From assembly GCF_905475395.1 (NCBI RefSeq), contig NC_058339.1:54693172-54757171 (forward strand): DNA of 64,000 bases, given 5' to 3'. Positions 1 to 10,825 of this stretch are shown here, one piece after another (the stretch's first letter is position 1; every line of letters starts with the position of its first letter). The translations under genes were made by a program, and so were the position numbers. The notes below the pieces were generated by a model. That model was not told the origin of the DNA, did not search any database, and saw only the letters and a program-made list of their open reading frames with translations. The DNA is from Chrysoperla carnea. Taxonomy: Eukaryota; Arthropoda; Insecta; Neuroptera; Chrysopidae.

Positions 1-9
1 TAATAATAA

Positions 10-614
10 GTGAAAACAAACAATTGGCTGAGTTAATTGTTGAAATACCATGTTTAGACAGTGTTGACGCTATCGCTTGTTTTTTGACGTCACGTAAATA
101 ACAAAATATCCACTTTTAAATAGCCACACACACATAACTGATATTCTTATATTAATACATACTATAAAATTTGCATCTAATTAACGCCCTCGTGGGTAAA
201 CAGTGATGTTTACAAAAAAAATGTTTCAAACAAAAGTTCTTTATTTTTTTTATAAGGAACATTTTTTACATTTAAACTTTTGTTCTATCTCTAATGGTTT
301 ACAAGATGGGTCCTACGGACCCAAGACCCAATTGACCTATATTGCTCATTTACGAACTCGACCTCACTTTTTACTCCCTGAGTACGCTATAAAAATTTCA
401 GTTTGATATCTCTTTTCGTTTTTGAGTTATCGTGTTGGCAGACAGACGGACAGACAACCGGAAATGGACTAATTAGGTGATTTTATGAACACCTATACCA
501 AAATTTTGTTCGTAGCATCAATATTTCTAAGCGTTGCAAACTTTGGACTAAACCATTATATATTCTATGGACTAAACTTAATATACTATGTATATTTCAT
601 ATATACATGGTATA
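10..614 (+). repeat. Interspersed repeat family 1, long copy
   Basis: Begins GTGAAAACAAACAATTG and ends near a TATA-rich tail followed by ATGGTATAATAA. The same ordered blocks recur at 6148-6756 and 56515-57085, with fragments at 2626-2775, 8610-8760 and 28875-29020. Diagnostic internal strings are GAGTTATCGTGTT, CAGACAGACGGACAGAC and ACCGGAAATGGACTAATTAG. I see no long ORF and no clear terminal inverted repeat, so the class (SINE-like, or the remnant of a larger element) is open. Short reading frames inside it (for example 485-670) are not treated as genes. Confidence 0.75.
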
Positions 615-1004
615 ATAATCGTTCAGTATTGCCAACTTTCCAAACAAAGCTCTGTCAAATCCTTAAATAATGCTATTTCGATAAATTTTTTTAATTTTCA
701 TATTGAAATCCAACTTTTTGATATAAGTTTTAGAACCTAGAACTTAGGGCTCTACTTAATATAGAATTCTAATTAGTTAGAACATGATTAGAAGAGTATG
801 AACTAGAGATTTAGAACTATGAACTTATTATAGACAAGATCAGTTATATTATTGTTGAACTGTCACTGTCAAAATGACATTTTGAAATTTATGGCATTAA
901 TGGAATAAAATTTAAATTTATTGAAGAATTTAATAATTTTATTACAGTGTTTGGGGTGCCCAGTGTTTTAATTATATTTACTTGAAATATAAATATTTTA
1001 TAAA

Positions 1005-1469
1005 ATGGTGTATCAATATTCACCAGATCCTCCAGATGAAACACCAGAAATAAAACCAGTACCATCATTACAAAATGATCATTTAGGAGGCGATAGTAAT
1101 GATGAAAGTGACGAAGACGATGGTTTTGAATACGATGGATACGAACCAATTCCTGTAGCACCTGACTTGGTGGAAAGTTCTTATGAAAGTGATGACGATA
1201 TTGACAATGCGTCAGCTGTTGCACCTGAAATTTCAAATTTACCAACTGCTCCAAGTATTGATGAGGAAATATTAAAAGAAATTTGGTCAACACCATCAGT
1301 GGCTACAATACCTATGGATGCAGCTAAAGAGGATCAAATTAGAAATGCTATGGCTAATTTTACATTGCCAGCATCATCGATACCCGAATGGGCGGCTGTT
1401 ATTCCTGATGAAGATTTTAAAAAACAATTACAAGATTGGATTAAACAACAGAAAATCCAACAAAATTAA
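1005..1469 (+). CDS. MEA1-like (male-enhanced antigen 1) small acidic protein
   Basis: Single-exon ORF of 154 codons; the ATG sits in a good context (aaaATGg) and the stop is TAA. Residues 29-66 are strongly acidic (runs of D, E and S). GYEPIP at 45-50 resembles the Gly-Tyr-x-Pro-Leu/Ile-Pro block of MEA1 proteins. The C-terminal block at about 109-134 (DQIRNAMANFTLPASSIPEW, then AAVIPDE) resembles the conserved MEA1 C-terminus, an LPxxxxPxWA pattern. The length fits the family (about 150-190 residues). The biochemical role of MEA1 is not established; the mammalian gene is expressed in testis. An AATAAA lies 79 bp after the stop. No introns are visible and the frame is intact, so it could be a functional gene or a retained retrocopy. 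The family assignment comes from remembered motifs, not from a search. Confidence 0.72.
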   Translation: MVYQYSPDPPDETPEIKPVPSLQNDHLGGDSNDESDEDDGFEYDGYEPIPVAPDLVESSYESDDDIDNASAVAPEISNLPTAPSIDEEILKEIWSTPSVATIPMDAAKEDQIRNAMANFTLPASSIPEWAAVIPDEDFKKQLQDWIKQQKIQQN

Positions 1470-1547
1470 TTATAAAAAGTATTTAATTAAAAGTATTTAT
1501 GAATTGTTTAATTTAAATTACAAATTATTTTAATTCTTATTTTTATT

Positions 1548-1553
1548 AATAAA
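1548..1553 (+). terminator. Polyadenylation signal of the MEA1-like gene
   Basis: AATAAA 79 bp downstream of the TAA stop, in an AT-rich 3' region; typical spacing for a short animal 3' UTR. Confidence 0.55.
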
Positions 1554-1999
1554 ATGATGGAACTTTAATATGTAGTTAAAAATTGTGATTAATATATTAA
1601 TATACTTTAAATAAGTTCTAGTAAAATATTTTGGGAACATTTAACAAATTTGTATTAACTTAAAGAACAGATTTTTGTACAAACTTAATGAATAAATTTT
1701 TAACTAGAAAATTAACTCGTATTTCTATTATATAATGTTAAATAAACTTGCTCAAATTTATTTATTTTTGAATTAACTTCTTATTCCTGAAGATTTTGTA
1801 TTCGATACAATTTACCAAATACAGTAAGTTTTAACCAGCAGTTTATCAGAAGTTGAAACCGGCAATTTCTCCAAGTCTCTATCAGCTATCCATAAAATAC
1901 GTCACATGCTTTAAAATTTCTACATTCTGCATATAATTTTGTTAACAATTTGATACAGATATTAACTAATCTAATGTGTTTTATGGCTTTAATATGAAG

Positions 2000-2288
2000 G
2001 GTAAAGAAAAGGAGAACCATCTCTGTATATAAAAATTGTCCATCGAAAAGCAGCAAATAAGAATGGCGCTGCTGTAACAAAAGAGTAAGTTTTAAAAGAA
2101 GTGCTCAAAGTAATAAGAGTAAGATAAAGATCTAAAAAAGTTGTTCGAGAAGGATAGAGAATTTCACATCAAACACCTCCTGCTACACAAGCGCCATACT
2201 GGTCAATTTTGTAACTGTTATTTGCTGTTTTTAGATGGACACTTTTTTACTTTAACTTCTATTTAAGATAGTTCTCCTTTTTTATACC
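2000..2288. repeat. Imperfect inverted repeat, MITE-like
   Basis: The segment 2000-2065 (GGTAAAG, AAGGAGAACCATC, TTGTCCATCGAAAAGCAGCAAATAA) is matched in reverse complement by 2217-2288 (TTATTTGCTGTTTTTAGATGG up to TTCTCCTTTTTTTATACC). About 150 bp of loop lies between the arms. No coding sequence is recognised in the gap from 1560 to 2320. Confidence 0.55.
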
Positions 2289-2321
2289 TGGGGCTAGCTC
2301 TGTTCTGTTTATTATATAGTT

Positions 2322-2342
2322 TTATTTATTTATTTATTTTTT
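2322..2342 (-). terminator. Probable polyadenylation region of JHAMT-like gene A
   Basis: The plus strand reads TTTATTTATTTATTTATTT, giving overlapping AATAAA hexamers on the minus strand 70-90 bases past the stop of gene A (2411). Confidence 0.45.
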
Positions 2343-2410
2343 ATTTTTTAATGTAATTTCGTAGGCACAGTTTCCGGTCTAACTCATCTAAATCTTCTTG
2401 AAGATCATCA

Positions 2411-4043
2411 TTATAATCTTTTTTGAGCATAAACAATAAGTAATTCATACGGAGTATTAACAGTATTATTTTCTAATATTAATCCACATTTCTGACTTTC
2501 GGTCATGTAATCATCGAGATATTCTCTTCGACTTGATTCCGGTATTCGATTAATGAACGGATCTACACCTTCCATAGTTCCTGAAAACAAATTTTATAGA
2601 AAAGTGGTTGAAAATTAGATATAAAACAAGTGAAAACAAACAATTGATTGAGCTAATATAGATAAGACAGACAGATAGATAGGCAACCGGAAATGAACTC
2701 TTTAGGTGATCTTATGAACGCACCTATTCAAATATTTTATTCGTAGCATCAATATTTTTAAGACTTATGTATAAAAACTAGTAAAATTTGTAAACTGGTG
2801 GAGAAAAAAAAAAGTTTAAAGTAAAAAAATATGCCTGTTAAAATCAGTCTTACTTACTTCTCCAAGATATTAAATCTTTATAAAGAAATGTTCGTTTTTC
2901 ACATTTACATATTTTAACGTCAAATCCAATACTTTCTAGAATTTGTTTATGCACTTTTTCAGTATTCAAACATTTTTGATAAGGAGCTATTCGTATGTTA
3001 CAATCTGTCATAAACGATTTCCATTTTTCAAATTTAGAAACGGTTTCAAATAGTGAAAATAATGGATGGCTTGCTAGATATGATACAAGTAAATCACCGT
3101 TCGGTTTTAATACGTCATATATATTCTGAAATGTTTTCCTGCAAATAATTTTGTTTATAATTATTATAAAATTATTTATTATATGCAATTATTTATTCAT
3201 GTTCACGTTTGAATGGATTTAACTTGAAATCAATTTGGGGGATTTTGATGAAACTAAAAACAAATTTTCTTTGTTATTCAAGGAACTTTTTCCAAATCAT
3301 TTTATCAATCAGATAAATTATCTACACAATTATTTCTTTAATGAGTTACGGAAAATTTTGAAATGCGTCTCAAAAGCTTAAAATTGATGAAAATCAAAAT
3401 ATATCGAGACGTAAGGGTTATCATGGTTCGCCACTGTTAAAATTGCATTTTTAAGGTAACGGGTTATGGACAACCATTTTTACCGGATATAGAATCAAAT
3501 GATTTTTGAAGTTTATGCATAAATAAAATTTCAGACTCGTCACAATGAACCTAAATTAATGTATGGAAAGTAATCAATGAAAATTAATACTTTCATACTG
3601 TGGACTATTCTATTTTAATTAAAACTTTAGTTGAAATTTTTATTTCAAGATTTGAATCAAACAGATAAATATTACCTTTGATCTTGAAGCCAGTGCAAAC
3701 AATAGGAAGAAAATACATGATCAAATTTTCCAATAAACTGTTTTGGCAAAGTTTTTACCCCAATATCTAATTGTTGAAATTGTATTTTTGAATGTTGATG
3801 AGAAATTGTAGCATGTTGAATCATTTCTGATGAAAGATCTATAGCAACAATTTTTCCTATCGACTTTGGCATGTTGTTTAATAAAAATTCATGAGTAACT
3901 CCACCATCCCCACATCCGATATCCAAAGATACATCGCCTCCATTTGGTAACCATTCAATGTATTTAAAATAATTATCAATAAGATATTTTGCGTCTCGTA
4001 TTGGTAAAACATTTGAATTTGAGTACAAAATTGGATTATTCAT
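2411..4043 (-). CDS. Juvenile hormone acid methyltransferase-like gene A (3 exons)
   Basis: Predicted exons on the minus strand: 4043-3676, 3138-2858 and 2580-2411 (368, 281 and 170 nt), giving 272 residues with consistent GT-AG sites. It is a class I SAM-dependent methyltransferase. Motif I LDIGCGDGG is at residues 40-48, the acidic residue after strand 2 (AIDLS) is D69, and LDI follows at 92-94. FDHVFSSYCLHW at 107-118 and the exon 2 text NIYDVLKPNGDLL are JHAMT hallmarks. JHAMT transfers methyl from SAM to farnesoic or JH acid carboxylates in the corpora allata. The C-terminus ends TPYELLIVYAQKRL. Unusual: residue 14, Gln in copies B, C and D, is Pro here (CAA to CCA). Intron 2 carries a fragment of repeat family 1. 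The gene is intact, but its substrate and activity are uncertain; a role on other acids is possible. Confidence 0.88.
2626..2775 (+). repeat. Fragment of repeat family 1 inside intron 2 of gene A
   Basis: AGTGAAAACAAACAATTGATTGAG is joined directly to the later CAGACAGATAG/GGCAACCGGAAATG/TCGTAGCATCAATATTT blocks. Most of the middle of the full-length copy (10-614) is missing, indicating an internal deletion. Confidence 0.7.
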
Positions 4044-4317
4044 TGCACAAAAATTAAAATTTTTCGAATTAAAAAAAATTTGAAAAAATTATAATAAAAT
4101 AGTTAATGTCTCATAAAATAATCAATTCAACTTTAATCTCTCAAACAAACTTCTGTTTGTAACAACACTTTAAATTTAAAAAAAAGTCACTTAATTCGAC
4201 GGATACAATTTAAGAAAAAGTAATTAGTTGAAAACAAAATTCCACCTCTCTTAAAAAATTACCGTGTTTAATTTACATATAAAAAACCCAATTAATCAGA
4301 CTTAATTATTCTATACA

Positions 4318-4997
4318 GATATCTATGGCACTCCATTTTACTATTTAATAGGCTAATTTTTATCGAGAAAAAAATTAATTAATTTGTTTTTTCAATCAGA
4401 AATTTTATATTTTATATTTTATGTTTTGTAAAATAAATCTTAGTAAAAGAGAGATTGATATAAGATAAGATGAGAAAAGAGAGATGAGAATTAAAATTAT
4501 GATGATAACATAATAAAAATGTATTATTATTATTATGAAACATAATAATAAATCAGTTAATTTTATTTGAATTAGATTAAAAAAAATGATTTAATTAAAA
4601 TTATGTACATAATAAAAATGATTGAATTAAAATTATGTACATAATGGAAATAGAGAATTAAAATTATGTACATAATAAAAATGATTGAATTAAAATTATG
4701 TACATAATGGAAATAGAGAATTAAAATTATGTACATAATAAAAATTATTGTATTAAAATTATGTACATAATAGAAATTGATATGGCACGCCATTTTACTA
4801 TTTCATATAAAAATGTTATAATTAAAATTATGTACATAATAAAAATGAAAATTATGTACATAATAAAAATGATTGAATTAAAATTATGTACATAATGAAA
4901 ATGATTATTATTATGATGATAACATAATAATAATGTATTATTATTACGATCATTTTTTTTCGGACATTAAATAGTAAAATGGCGTGCCATAGATATC
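4318..4997. mobile_element. Non-autonomous element with about 32-bp terminal inverted repeats enclosing a minisatellite
   Basis: Left end GATATCTATGGCACTCCATT and right end ATGGCGTGCCATAGATATC are inverted copies extending about 32 bp (through TTTTACTATTTAAT). Inside, 4590-4905 is a minisatellite built on AATTAAAATTATGTACATAATRRAAAT, repeated about 9 times with alternating spacers. A further internal copy of the end motif occurs near 4780-4805. The short frame across the minisatellite is not a gene. No transposase is present, and I could not define a target-site duplication. Confidence 0.72.
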
Positions 4998-4999
4998 AA

Positions 5000-5690
5000 T
5001 GTTCTTACATTATAAAATTAAAATTACTACATATGGTAAAAAATGACTCGATACTCTACGTCTATTAATAATTAATACCTTTATAAGAATTTCGGGGGTG
5101 AACAACGACCAGGATCTCGGAATTAAAGGAGGTATCATTATTCATATCCCTCGCACGCCTTAGTCAATACATCAGAATCGATTTGCCCACTCGTCAAGAG
5201 AGTCATATTACTCCAGAAACTGATTTTTATCCTAAATGGTTAAGCAAAACGAGAAAGTCTTTTGTAGGCATTAAAAACTATACAATTTATCAGAGATTTG
5301 ACTGTTCTAGTAACTTGGCATTATATATAAATACTAGGCAGAAGTCTTTCATGCATAATTACATCTAGTAGAAATATTAATTAAATATAAATATCTTAAA
5401 AACACTAAATTGATTTTTAACCGATGAAAAAGCTGGAGGTTCTCGAGTCAACCCAAATATAAGATGACTCGTGACTCGATGGCCATAGTTTAAGAGCGTA
5501 TTCTTTTGATAATTCTTAGTCGAAAAATAGGCATATAATAATAATTGAAAGGGTAGACTCTCAACTTGAACGCAAAATTGTTTCATCAAAATCGGTTCAG
5601 TAGTTTTTTTAAATTATGACTAATACGTGTACCTGACTTTATTTATTACGTACGAAAGTAGACCTAAGCTCTCTAAAAAGTATAAAAAGT
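5000..5690. other. Intergenic DNA, nothing recognised
   Basis: AT-rich sequence between the 4.3-5.0 kb element and the next inverted repeat. I see only short random frames with no family resemblance. Confidence 0.5.
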
Positions 5691-5691
5691 T

Positions 5692-5965
5692 TTTGCAAAA
5701 AAAAAGAACCGATGGAAAATGAAAAATGGACAAAAAAATATATAATAATAATAAACTATCGATTCCAATCAATAACTTCCTTGTGAGCAATTAAGTTTCG
5801 AAGTCGACGCTAACCATATTCTTAGCTAAAAATTGATTCATTGGCGTCGACTTCAAAACGTTAATGTTCACAAGGAAATTGATTGATTGGAGTCGGTTTA
5901 AAATTTTTTTTATACTTTTTTTGCATATTTTTGTCGGTTTTATTTTTTGCAAATTTTTTTTTATT
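5692..5965. repeat. Palindromic MITE-like inverted repeat
   Basis: The left arm around 5761-5812 (CCAATCAATAACTTCCTTGTGAG ... CGAAGTCGACGCT) pairs with 5857-5923 (GCGTCGACTTC ... TTCACAAGGAAATTGATTGATTGG). The outer A-rich arms (AAAAAGTATAAAAAG / TATACTTTTTTTG) continue the pairing. It has no coding potential. Confidence 0.6.
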
Positions 5966-6147
5966 ATACTTACGCAAAACAATTCATAAAATTGTGATAA
6001 TCGTATCTATTAATTATTTTAAAAATTATTTGAACTATTATACTGATTACTAACTACATTAGTACAATGTGCAAATACGTATTTAGTTTTGAAATTTAAC
6101 CTTTTTTATAAAAAAAAAAGTTTTGAAACAATTTTCAAATGTTTAAA

Positions 6148-6756
6148 AAGTGAAAACAAATAATTGATTGAGTTAATTGTTGAAATACTATGTATAGACA
6201 GTGCTGATTACGCAATCGTTTGTTTTTTACGTCATGTAAGTAAAGACAGATAGTTACTCTTAGTTAGCCACAGTTGCGCGTGTATATATAACGCGTTTGT
6301 GGGGTCACACACACATAACTGATATTCTCATATAATAAATACTATATAATGTTATAACCTAATTTGCTTTCTCCTTGGTAAACAGTAATGTTTACGAAAA
6401 AATCGTTTCAAGCAAAAGTTGTTTATTTTTTTATAAGCAACATTTTTTATATTTAAACTTTTGTTCTATCTCAAACAGTTAACAAGACCCCATTGCCCTA
6501 TATATGTTGCTCTTTTACGAACTCAACCTCTCTTTTTACGCTCTGAGAACGCTACAAAAATTTGATATCTCGTTACGTTTTTGAGTTATCGTGTTTATCG
6601 ACAGACAGACGGACAACCGGAAATATACTAATTATTTGATTTTATGCACAACAATACCAAATTTTTGTTCGTTGCATCAATATTTTTAAGCGTTACAAAC
6701 TTGGGACCAAATTTAGTATATCTTGATATATTTCATACATATCTGCATGGTATAAA
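6148..6756 (+). repeat. Interspersed repeat family 1, long copy
   Basis: Collinear with 10-614: AGTGAAAACAAATAATTGATT at the start, TTTTTGAGTTATCGTGTTTATC in the middle, ACCGGAAATATACTAATTA and CATGGTATAAATAG at the end. It ends about 150 bp below the stop of JHAMT-like gene B. Confidence 0.75.
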
Positions 6757-6905
6757 TAGGGGGAGAAAGTGAACTATTCATGTCGAAATAAAAACTTAGG
6801 GAAAAACTTTTTTATAGTACAGCCTTAAGTGAAAATACTTAAACTTTATTATAGTATAGGTACTGTTTCCGGTTTAAAACATCTAAATTTTCCTACAGAT
6901 AAAAA

Positions 6906-8093
6906 TTATATTCTTTTTTTTGCGTAAACAATAAGTAATTCATACGGAGTATTAACAGTATTATTTTCTAATATTAATCCAAATTTTTGACTTTCGGCCA
7001 TGTAATCATCAATATATTCTTTTCGACTTGATTCCGGTATTCGATTAATGAAGGGATTTACACTTTCTATAGTTTCTGAAAACAAATTATCATTGGAAAA
7101 GTTTAAAAAATATTCCTGTTTAAAAAAACAAACTGTACTTACTTCTCCAAGACATTAAATCTTTATAAAGAAATGTTCGCTTTTCACATTTACATATTTT
7201 AACGTCAAATCCAATACTTTCTAGAATTTGTTTATGTACTTCTTCAGTATTCGAACATTTTTGATAGGGAGGTATTCGTATGTTACAATCTGTCATGTAA
7301 GATTTCCATTTTTCAAATTTAGAAACGGTTTCAAATAGTGAATAAAATGGATGATTTGCTAAATATGATACAAGTAAATCACCGTTCGGTTTTAATACGT
7401 CATATATATTCTGAAATGTTTTCCTACAAATTATTTTTGTTTATAATATTATTATAAAATTAAATTAAATATAAAATTATGTTTGAACGGATTTAAATTA
7501 AAACCAATTTGATGGATTTTGATGAAACTTTCTTCACTATTCCAGGAATATCACAGGAATTAGGAATATCATAGCCATAATACATAAATAAGAACAATTT
7601 AACATGTGCGAGCCAAGCATTTGTGCTTAGTCTAAATTTTGATTTCAATATTTAAAGCAAACAGATAGATCGGCAAAAAAGTAATTCACATAAAATCTTT
7701 TAAAACAGAAAAGAAGAAAATTTACCTTTGATCATGAAGCCAGTGTAAACAGTAGGAAGAAAATACATGATCAAATTTTTCAATAAAATGTTTCGGCAAA
7801 GTTTTTACACCAATGTCTAGTTGTTGAAATTGTATTTTTGAATGTTGATGAGAAATTGCAGCATGTTGAATCATTTCTGATGAAAGATCTGTGGCAACAA
7901 TCGTTTCGATTGAGTTTGGCATGTTGTTTAAAAAAAATTCATGTGTAACTCCACCATCCCCACAACCGATATCTAAAGATACATCGCCTCCATTTGGTAA
8001 CCATTTAATGTATTTAAAATAATTATCAGTGAGATATTTTGCATCTCGCCTTTGTAAAATATTTGAATTAGAGTACAAAATTGGATTGTACAT
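6906..8093 (-). CDS. Juvenile hormone acid methyltransferase-like gene B (3 exons)
   Basis: Predicted exons on the minus strand: 8093-7726, 7423-7143 and 7075-6906 (368, 281 and 170 nt), 272 residues, introns GT-AG at the same positions and phases as gene A. SAM motif I LDIGCGDGG lies at 40-48, D69 in ATDLS follows it, and the FDHVFSSYCLHW block is at 107-118. Q14, reported to contribute to catalysis in mosquito JHAMT, is present (ILQRRDAK). The C-terminus ends TPYELLIVYAKKRI. Its role is inferred as SAM-dependent methylation of farnesoic or JH acid, as for the family. The introns are compact (302 and 67 bp). Upstream DNA (8094-8240) resembles the region upstream of copy C (12277-12420), so the duplicated unit includes promoter-proximal sequence. 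Exon 1 is nearly identical to that of copy C. Confidence 0.9.
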
Positions 8094-8274
8094 TGCACAG
8101 AAATTAAAAATTCAAAAAATTATAATAATTTTATTATTGCTAAAAATTAAATTTTCGTGTCATTCAAAGAATACGTTTATGTATACTTTTTTTAATTTTG
8201 GTGCATATATTTAATTTCAAATTCATTAATATTAATATTATATAATATTAATAACAATAATATTTGCATTGAGC

Positions 8275-8990
8275 TGGACAGAGGCGTCGCTAGCCAATGG
8301 ACCAGAAGGGGGACAACCTGAAAGGTACAAGTGCAGCTTCCATGTTTGCTAAAAAAAGAATAAAGAACTTTAGCGCTTTTCTTATACAAGTGATGAAGTG
8401 AAATTTGAAAGCAATACTAGGTAATAATTTTTTGAGGAAGATACATTTATTTACAAATATTTTTTCATCACCTTATGCAAAACATTCTTCAAAATCCGTA
8501 TATTCTAATTACGGTGACGGATGAACCGACTGTTTTTATACTGTAAAATACTCTGAAACTTTTGATTATTAGATTTGTAAATACTTTCACATTAGCTTTT
8601 AAGCATTTGTACGTATCCAAGACCCAATTGATCTTTATTGCTCAGTTATGAACTTATATTCATTTTTTACACGCTATACAAATTTTAGCTTGATATCTCT
8701 TTTCATTTTTGAGTTATCGTGTCCACAGGCAGACAGACGGACAGACCCAATTGACCTATGTTAATCATCTCCGAACTCAAACTCGACACGTTTTATATTC
8801 TGTTGACCAGTTTGATCAATGAAAATGAAAATTTGAGTGTGGAATCGAATTTTGAATTCAGTAGGATGTTACTTTTAGCGAATGAGTGGACTTATTCATC
8901 TACCTGCTCCCCTTTGGGGAATCCCATGGAGTTGGGCACCAAATGTTGTCTATTAATTGAATCTGTGGTGTTATGATTAAAAATCACCCG
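8275..8990 (+). repeat. Interspersed repeat family 2, copy 1
   Basis: Begins GACAGAGGCGTCGCTAGCCAA, which resembles hAT-type termini (CAGnGGCGT). It contains TAATAATTTTTTGAGGAAGAT, a GACGGATGAACCGACTGT block and GAAAATGAAAATTTGAGTGTGGAAT. All three blocks recur in order at 31195-31700. A piece of repeat family 1 (CAGACAGACGGACAGAC, about 8610-8760) is embedded in it. The reading frame at 8758-8976 lies within the repeat and is not called as a gene. Confidence 0.6.
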
Positions 8991-9027
8991 AAAGGGGGTG
9001 TATAGATAAGAGTTTTAGCTCCATAGA

Positions 9028-9298
9028 CAGGCCCGCAGTCACGCACGGGCGTGTTTGATGCCCGTACTTGCGACTTGTTAGCCCGTCCAAGGATAAACTA
9101 ATACTCAAAATGTCCCAATATTTCTTTTTTTCATGAAAATAAGTACTGAAATTAATTCACTATTAAACAAGTGAAATTGGCATTGTACTGAAAAATAATT
9201 TTCAAAAATTACCTAAACTTTGCACTAGTTCAGAAATCTGCTGCCCGTCTTTTGTTACTTTGTGCTTGCACTAATAGTTAGGTCTGGCTACGGGCCTG
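9028..9298. mobile_element. hAT-like non-autonomous element (short)
   Basis: The left end CAGGCCCGCAGTCACG and the right end, whose reverse complement starts CAGGCCCGTAGCCAGACC, form short terminal inverted repeats of the CAGxGxxxxx hAT style. The candidate 8-bp flanks TCCATAGA and CTCGTAGA agree at only 5 of 8 positions. If they are a target-site duplication, it is old. Length 271 bp, no ORF. Confidence 0.5.
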
Positions 9299-9499
9299 CT
9301 CGTAGAATAATATAACTTAACGGGTTTAGTTTGTGTGTTTTGTTGTTAGACGGTAAAGTGAAAAGATATTTTTAGTTTTATTGTGACTTTGAACTTTGTG
9401 AGTTGCGATCAAGAGTCAGTAATAACAGTGGTTGATTAGAAGCTATTGAACAGTAATTTTATAGACAATCTATTTATTGGAATTATTATTTAAATCAGC

Positions 9500-9625
9500 A
9501 TTAGAGATGTGCCGACTATGACTTTGGCCGACTAGCCAACTAGCCGATTAGTCGAATGAAAAAAGGCCGACTATTCGGCCAAGCTGATCAACTTTTCGGG
9601 GGTATTCGGTAATCTCCGTAGCGCT
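9500..9625. mobile_element. GCCGACTAG-rich transposon end fragment
   Basis: AGAGATGTGCCGACTATGAC is followed by several GCCGACTA / CTAGCCGA motifs and GGCCGACTATTCGGCC. This resembles the repeated sub-terminal motif of hAT-family ends seen in many insects. No partner end is identified nearby. Confidence 0.4.
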
Positions 9626-9976
9626 TTTACTGTTTTATTTACTTCACATTGTCGCCTGTTTATTGCTTTGCAATATATTACAATGCTGTTATTGTTCATT
9701 TAAGTTGTTAAGGCGCTACAGAAGAAAAAGTGCTAGTTAAAAATTAGAAAATAATTTATTAACTACCTGGAAGATAGAAGGGAAGATGGGACACAGTTCA
9801 GTATGGAAACAGGATCGTTTTTACATGGGAGTGTAAAGCGTGCGTGTCACCCGGTCCCAAAATTCGGGGTGCGTTTACTTTACCATTCATTAAAGACACA
9901 ATACATTCATTATAGACATAGACACAAGGGGTGCCAGGTAGATTCACGGAGATGAAAAAATCGAGATATTCGAGAT

Positions 9977-10456
9977 ATTTTCGAGATATTAACAGTTTAA
10001 TATTTGGAAAAACTCCAAAAGAGGCCATTTTAAAAGCTGGAAAACGGGACTCAGAATTACATTTTTGAGCTTATCAAAATTCTAAAATAATGTTTGAACA
10101 TCCTTTATGAAGTACTGAAGAGTAATACAGGTTACTTCATTCTAGAGGCTCAATTTTCAATTCTTAAAAAGATGTTTAATTCCCATTATTAACAATAAAT
10201 AAGACAGAGGTACGAAATATTTCTGTATTACACACTGTTATTAATAAGAATTATAACATCTTTTAAGAATTAAAGGTTGAGCCTTTAGAATTGCAGAATC
10301 TGTAATTATTCTTCAGAACTTCATAAAGGATGTTCAAACATTATTTTAGAATTTTTATAAGCTCAAAAATATAATTGTGAGCCCAGTTTTTCAGCTTTTA
10401 AAATGTCATGTTTTGGAGTTTTTCCAAACATTAAACTGTTAATATCTCGAAAATCG
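9977..10456. repeat. Long imperfect palindrome, MITE-like
   Basis: The left arm 9977-10190 (TTTTCGAGATATTAACAG, GGAAAAACTCCAAAA, AATAATGTTTGAACATCCTT) is matched in reverse by 10235-10456 (AAGGATGTTCAAACATTATT, TTTTGGAGTTTTTCC, CTGTTAATATCTCGAAAA). The centre is near 10215. The frame at 9798-10028 is an accident of this repeat. Confidence 0.7.
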
Positions 10457-10825
10457 ACCCATAGAACCTAGAGTAACTTTTACTTGATTCAAAAAAATGT
10501 CATTTAACTGTTTCTATGGAGGGGGGGAGTATGCAAAAAGTAGACCAATGGGGTTTCTGGCGAGATCCAGAATATTAATCTATAGGCTTTTCAGATCAAG
10601 AATCAATTGACAAAATGTGGTACTCATATTTTGCACATTCAACCCCATCCAGAGCCTGCACTTATAAGTAATAATACTGAAACTTTATTAATGACCGCAT
10701 TGGTTATACAAAAAATAGTTATATAATTTGTTTAAATAAATTATTATTCTAGTTTAATTTCATAAGTATAATTACTACCGGTCTAGTACTTTTGAATCTT
10801 CTTTTTCCAGATAAGTAACTATTAG

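Noticed and set aside
485-670. 61-codon hydrophobic frame
   Set aside because: Most of it lies within repeat family 1 and it is not kept open in the other copies.
889-1296. 135-codon minus-strand frame opposite the MEA1-like gene
   Set aside because: It is the antisense shadow of the plus-strand coding sequence, with composition (His/Leu runs) typical of the complement of an acidic ORF.
4572-4793. Apparent repetitive 73-codon hydrophobic protein on the minus strand
   Set aside because: It is the translation of the minisatellite within the 4318-4997 element.
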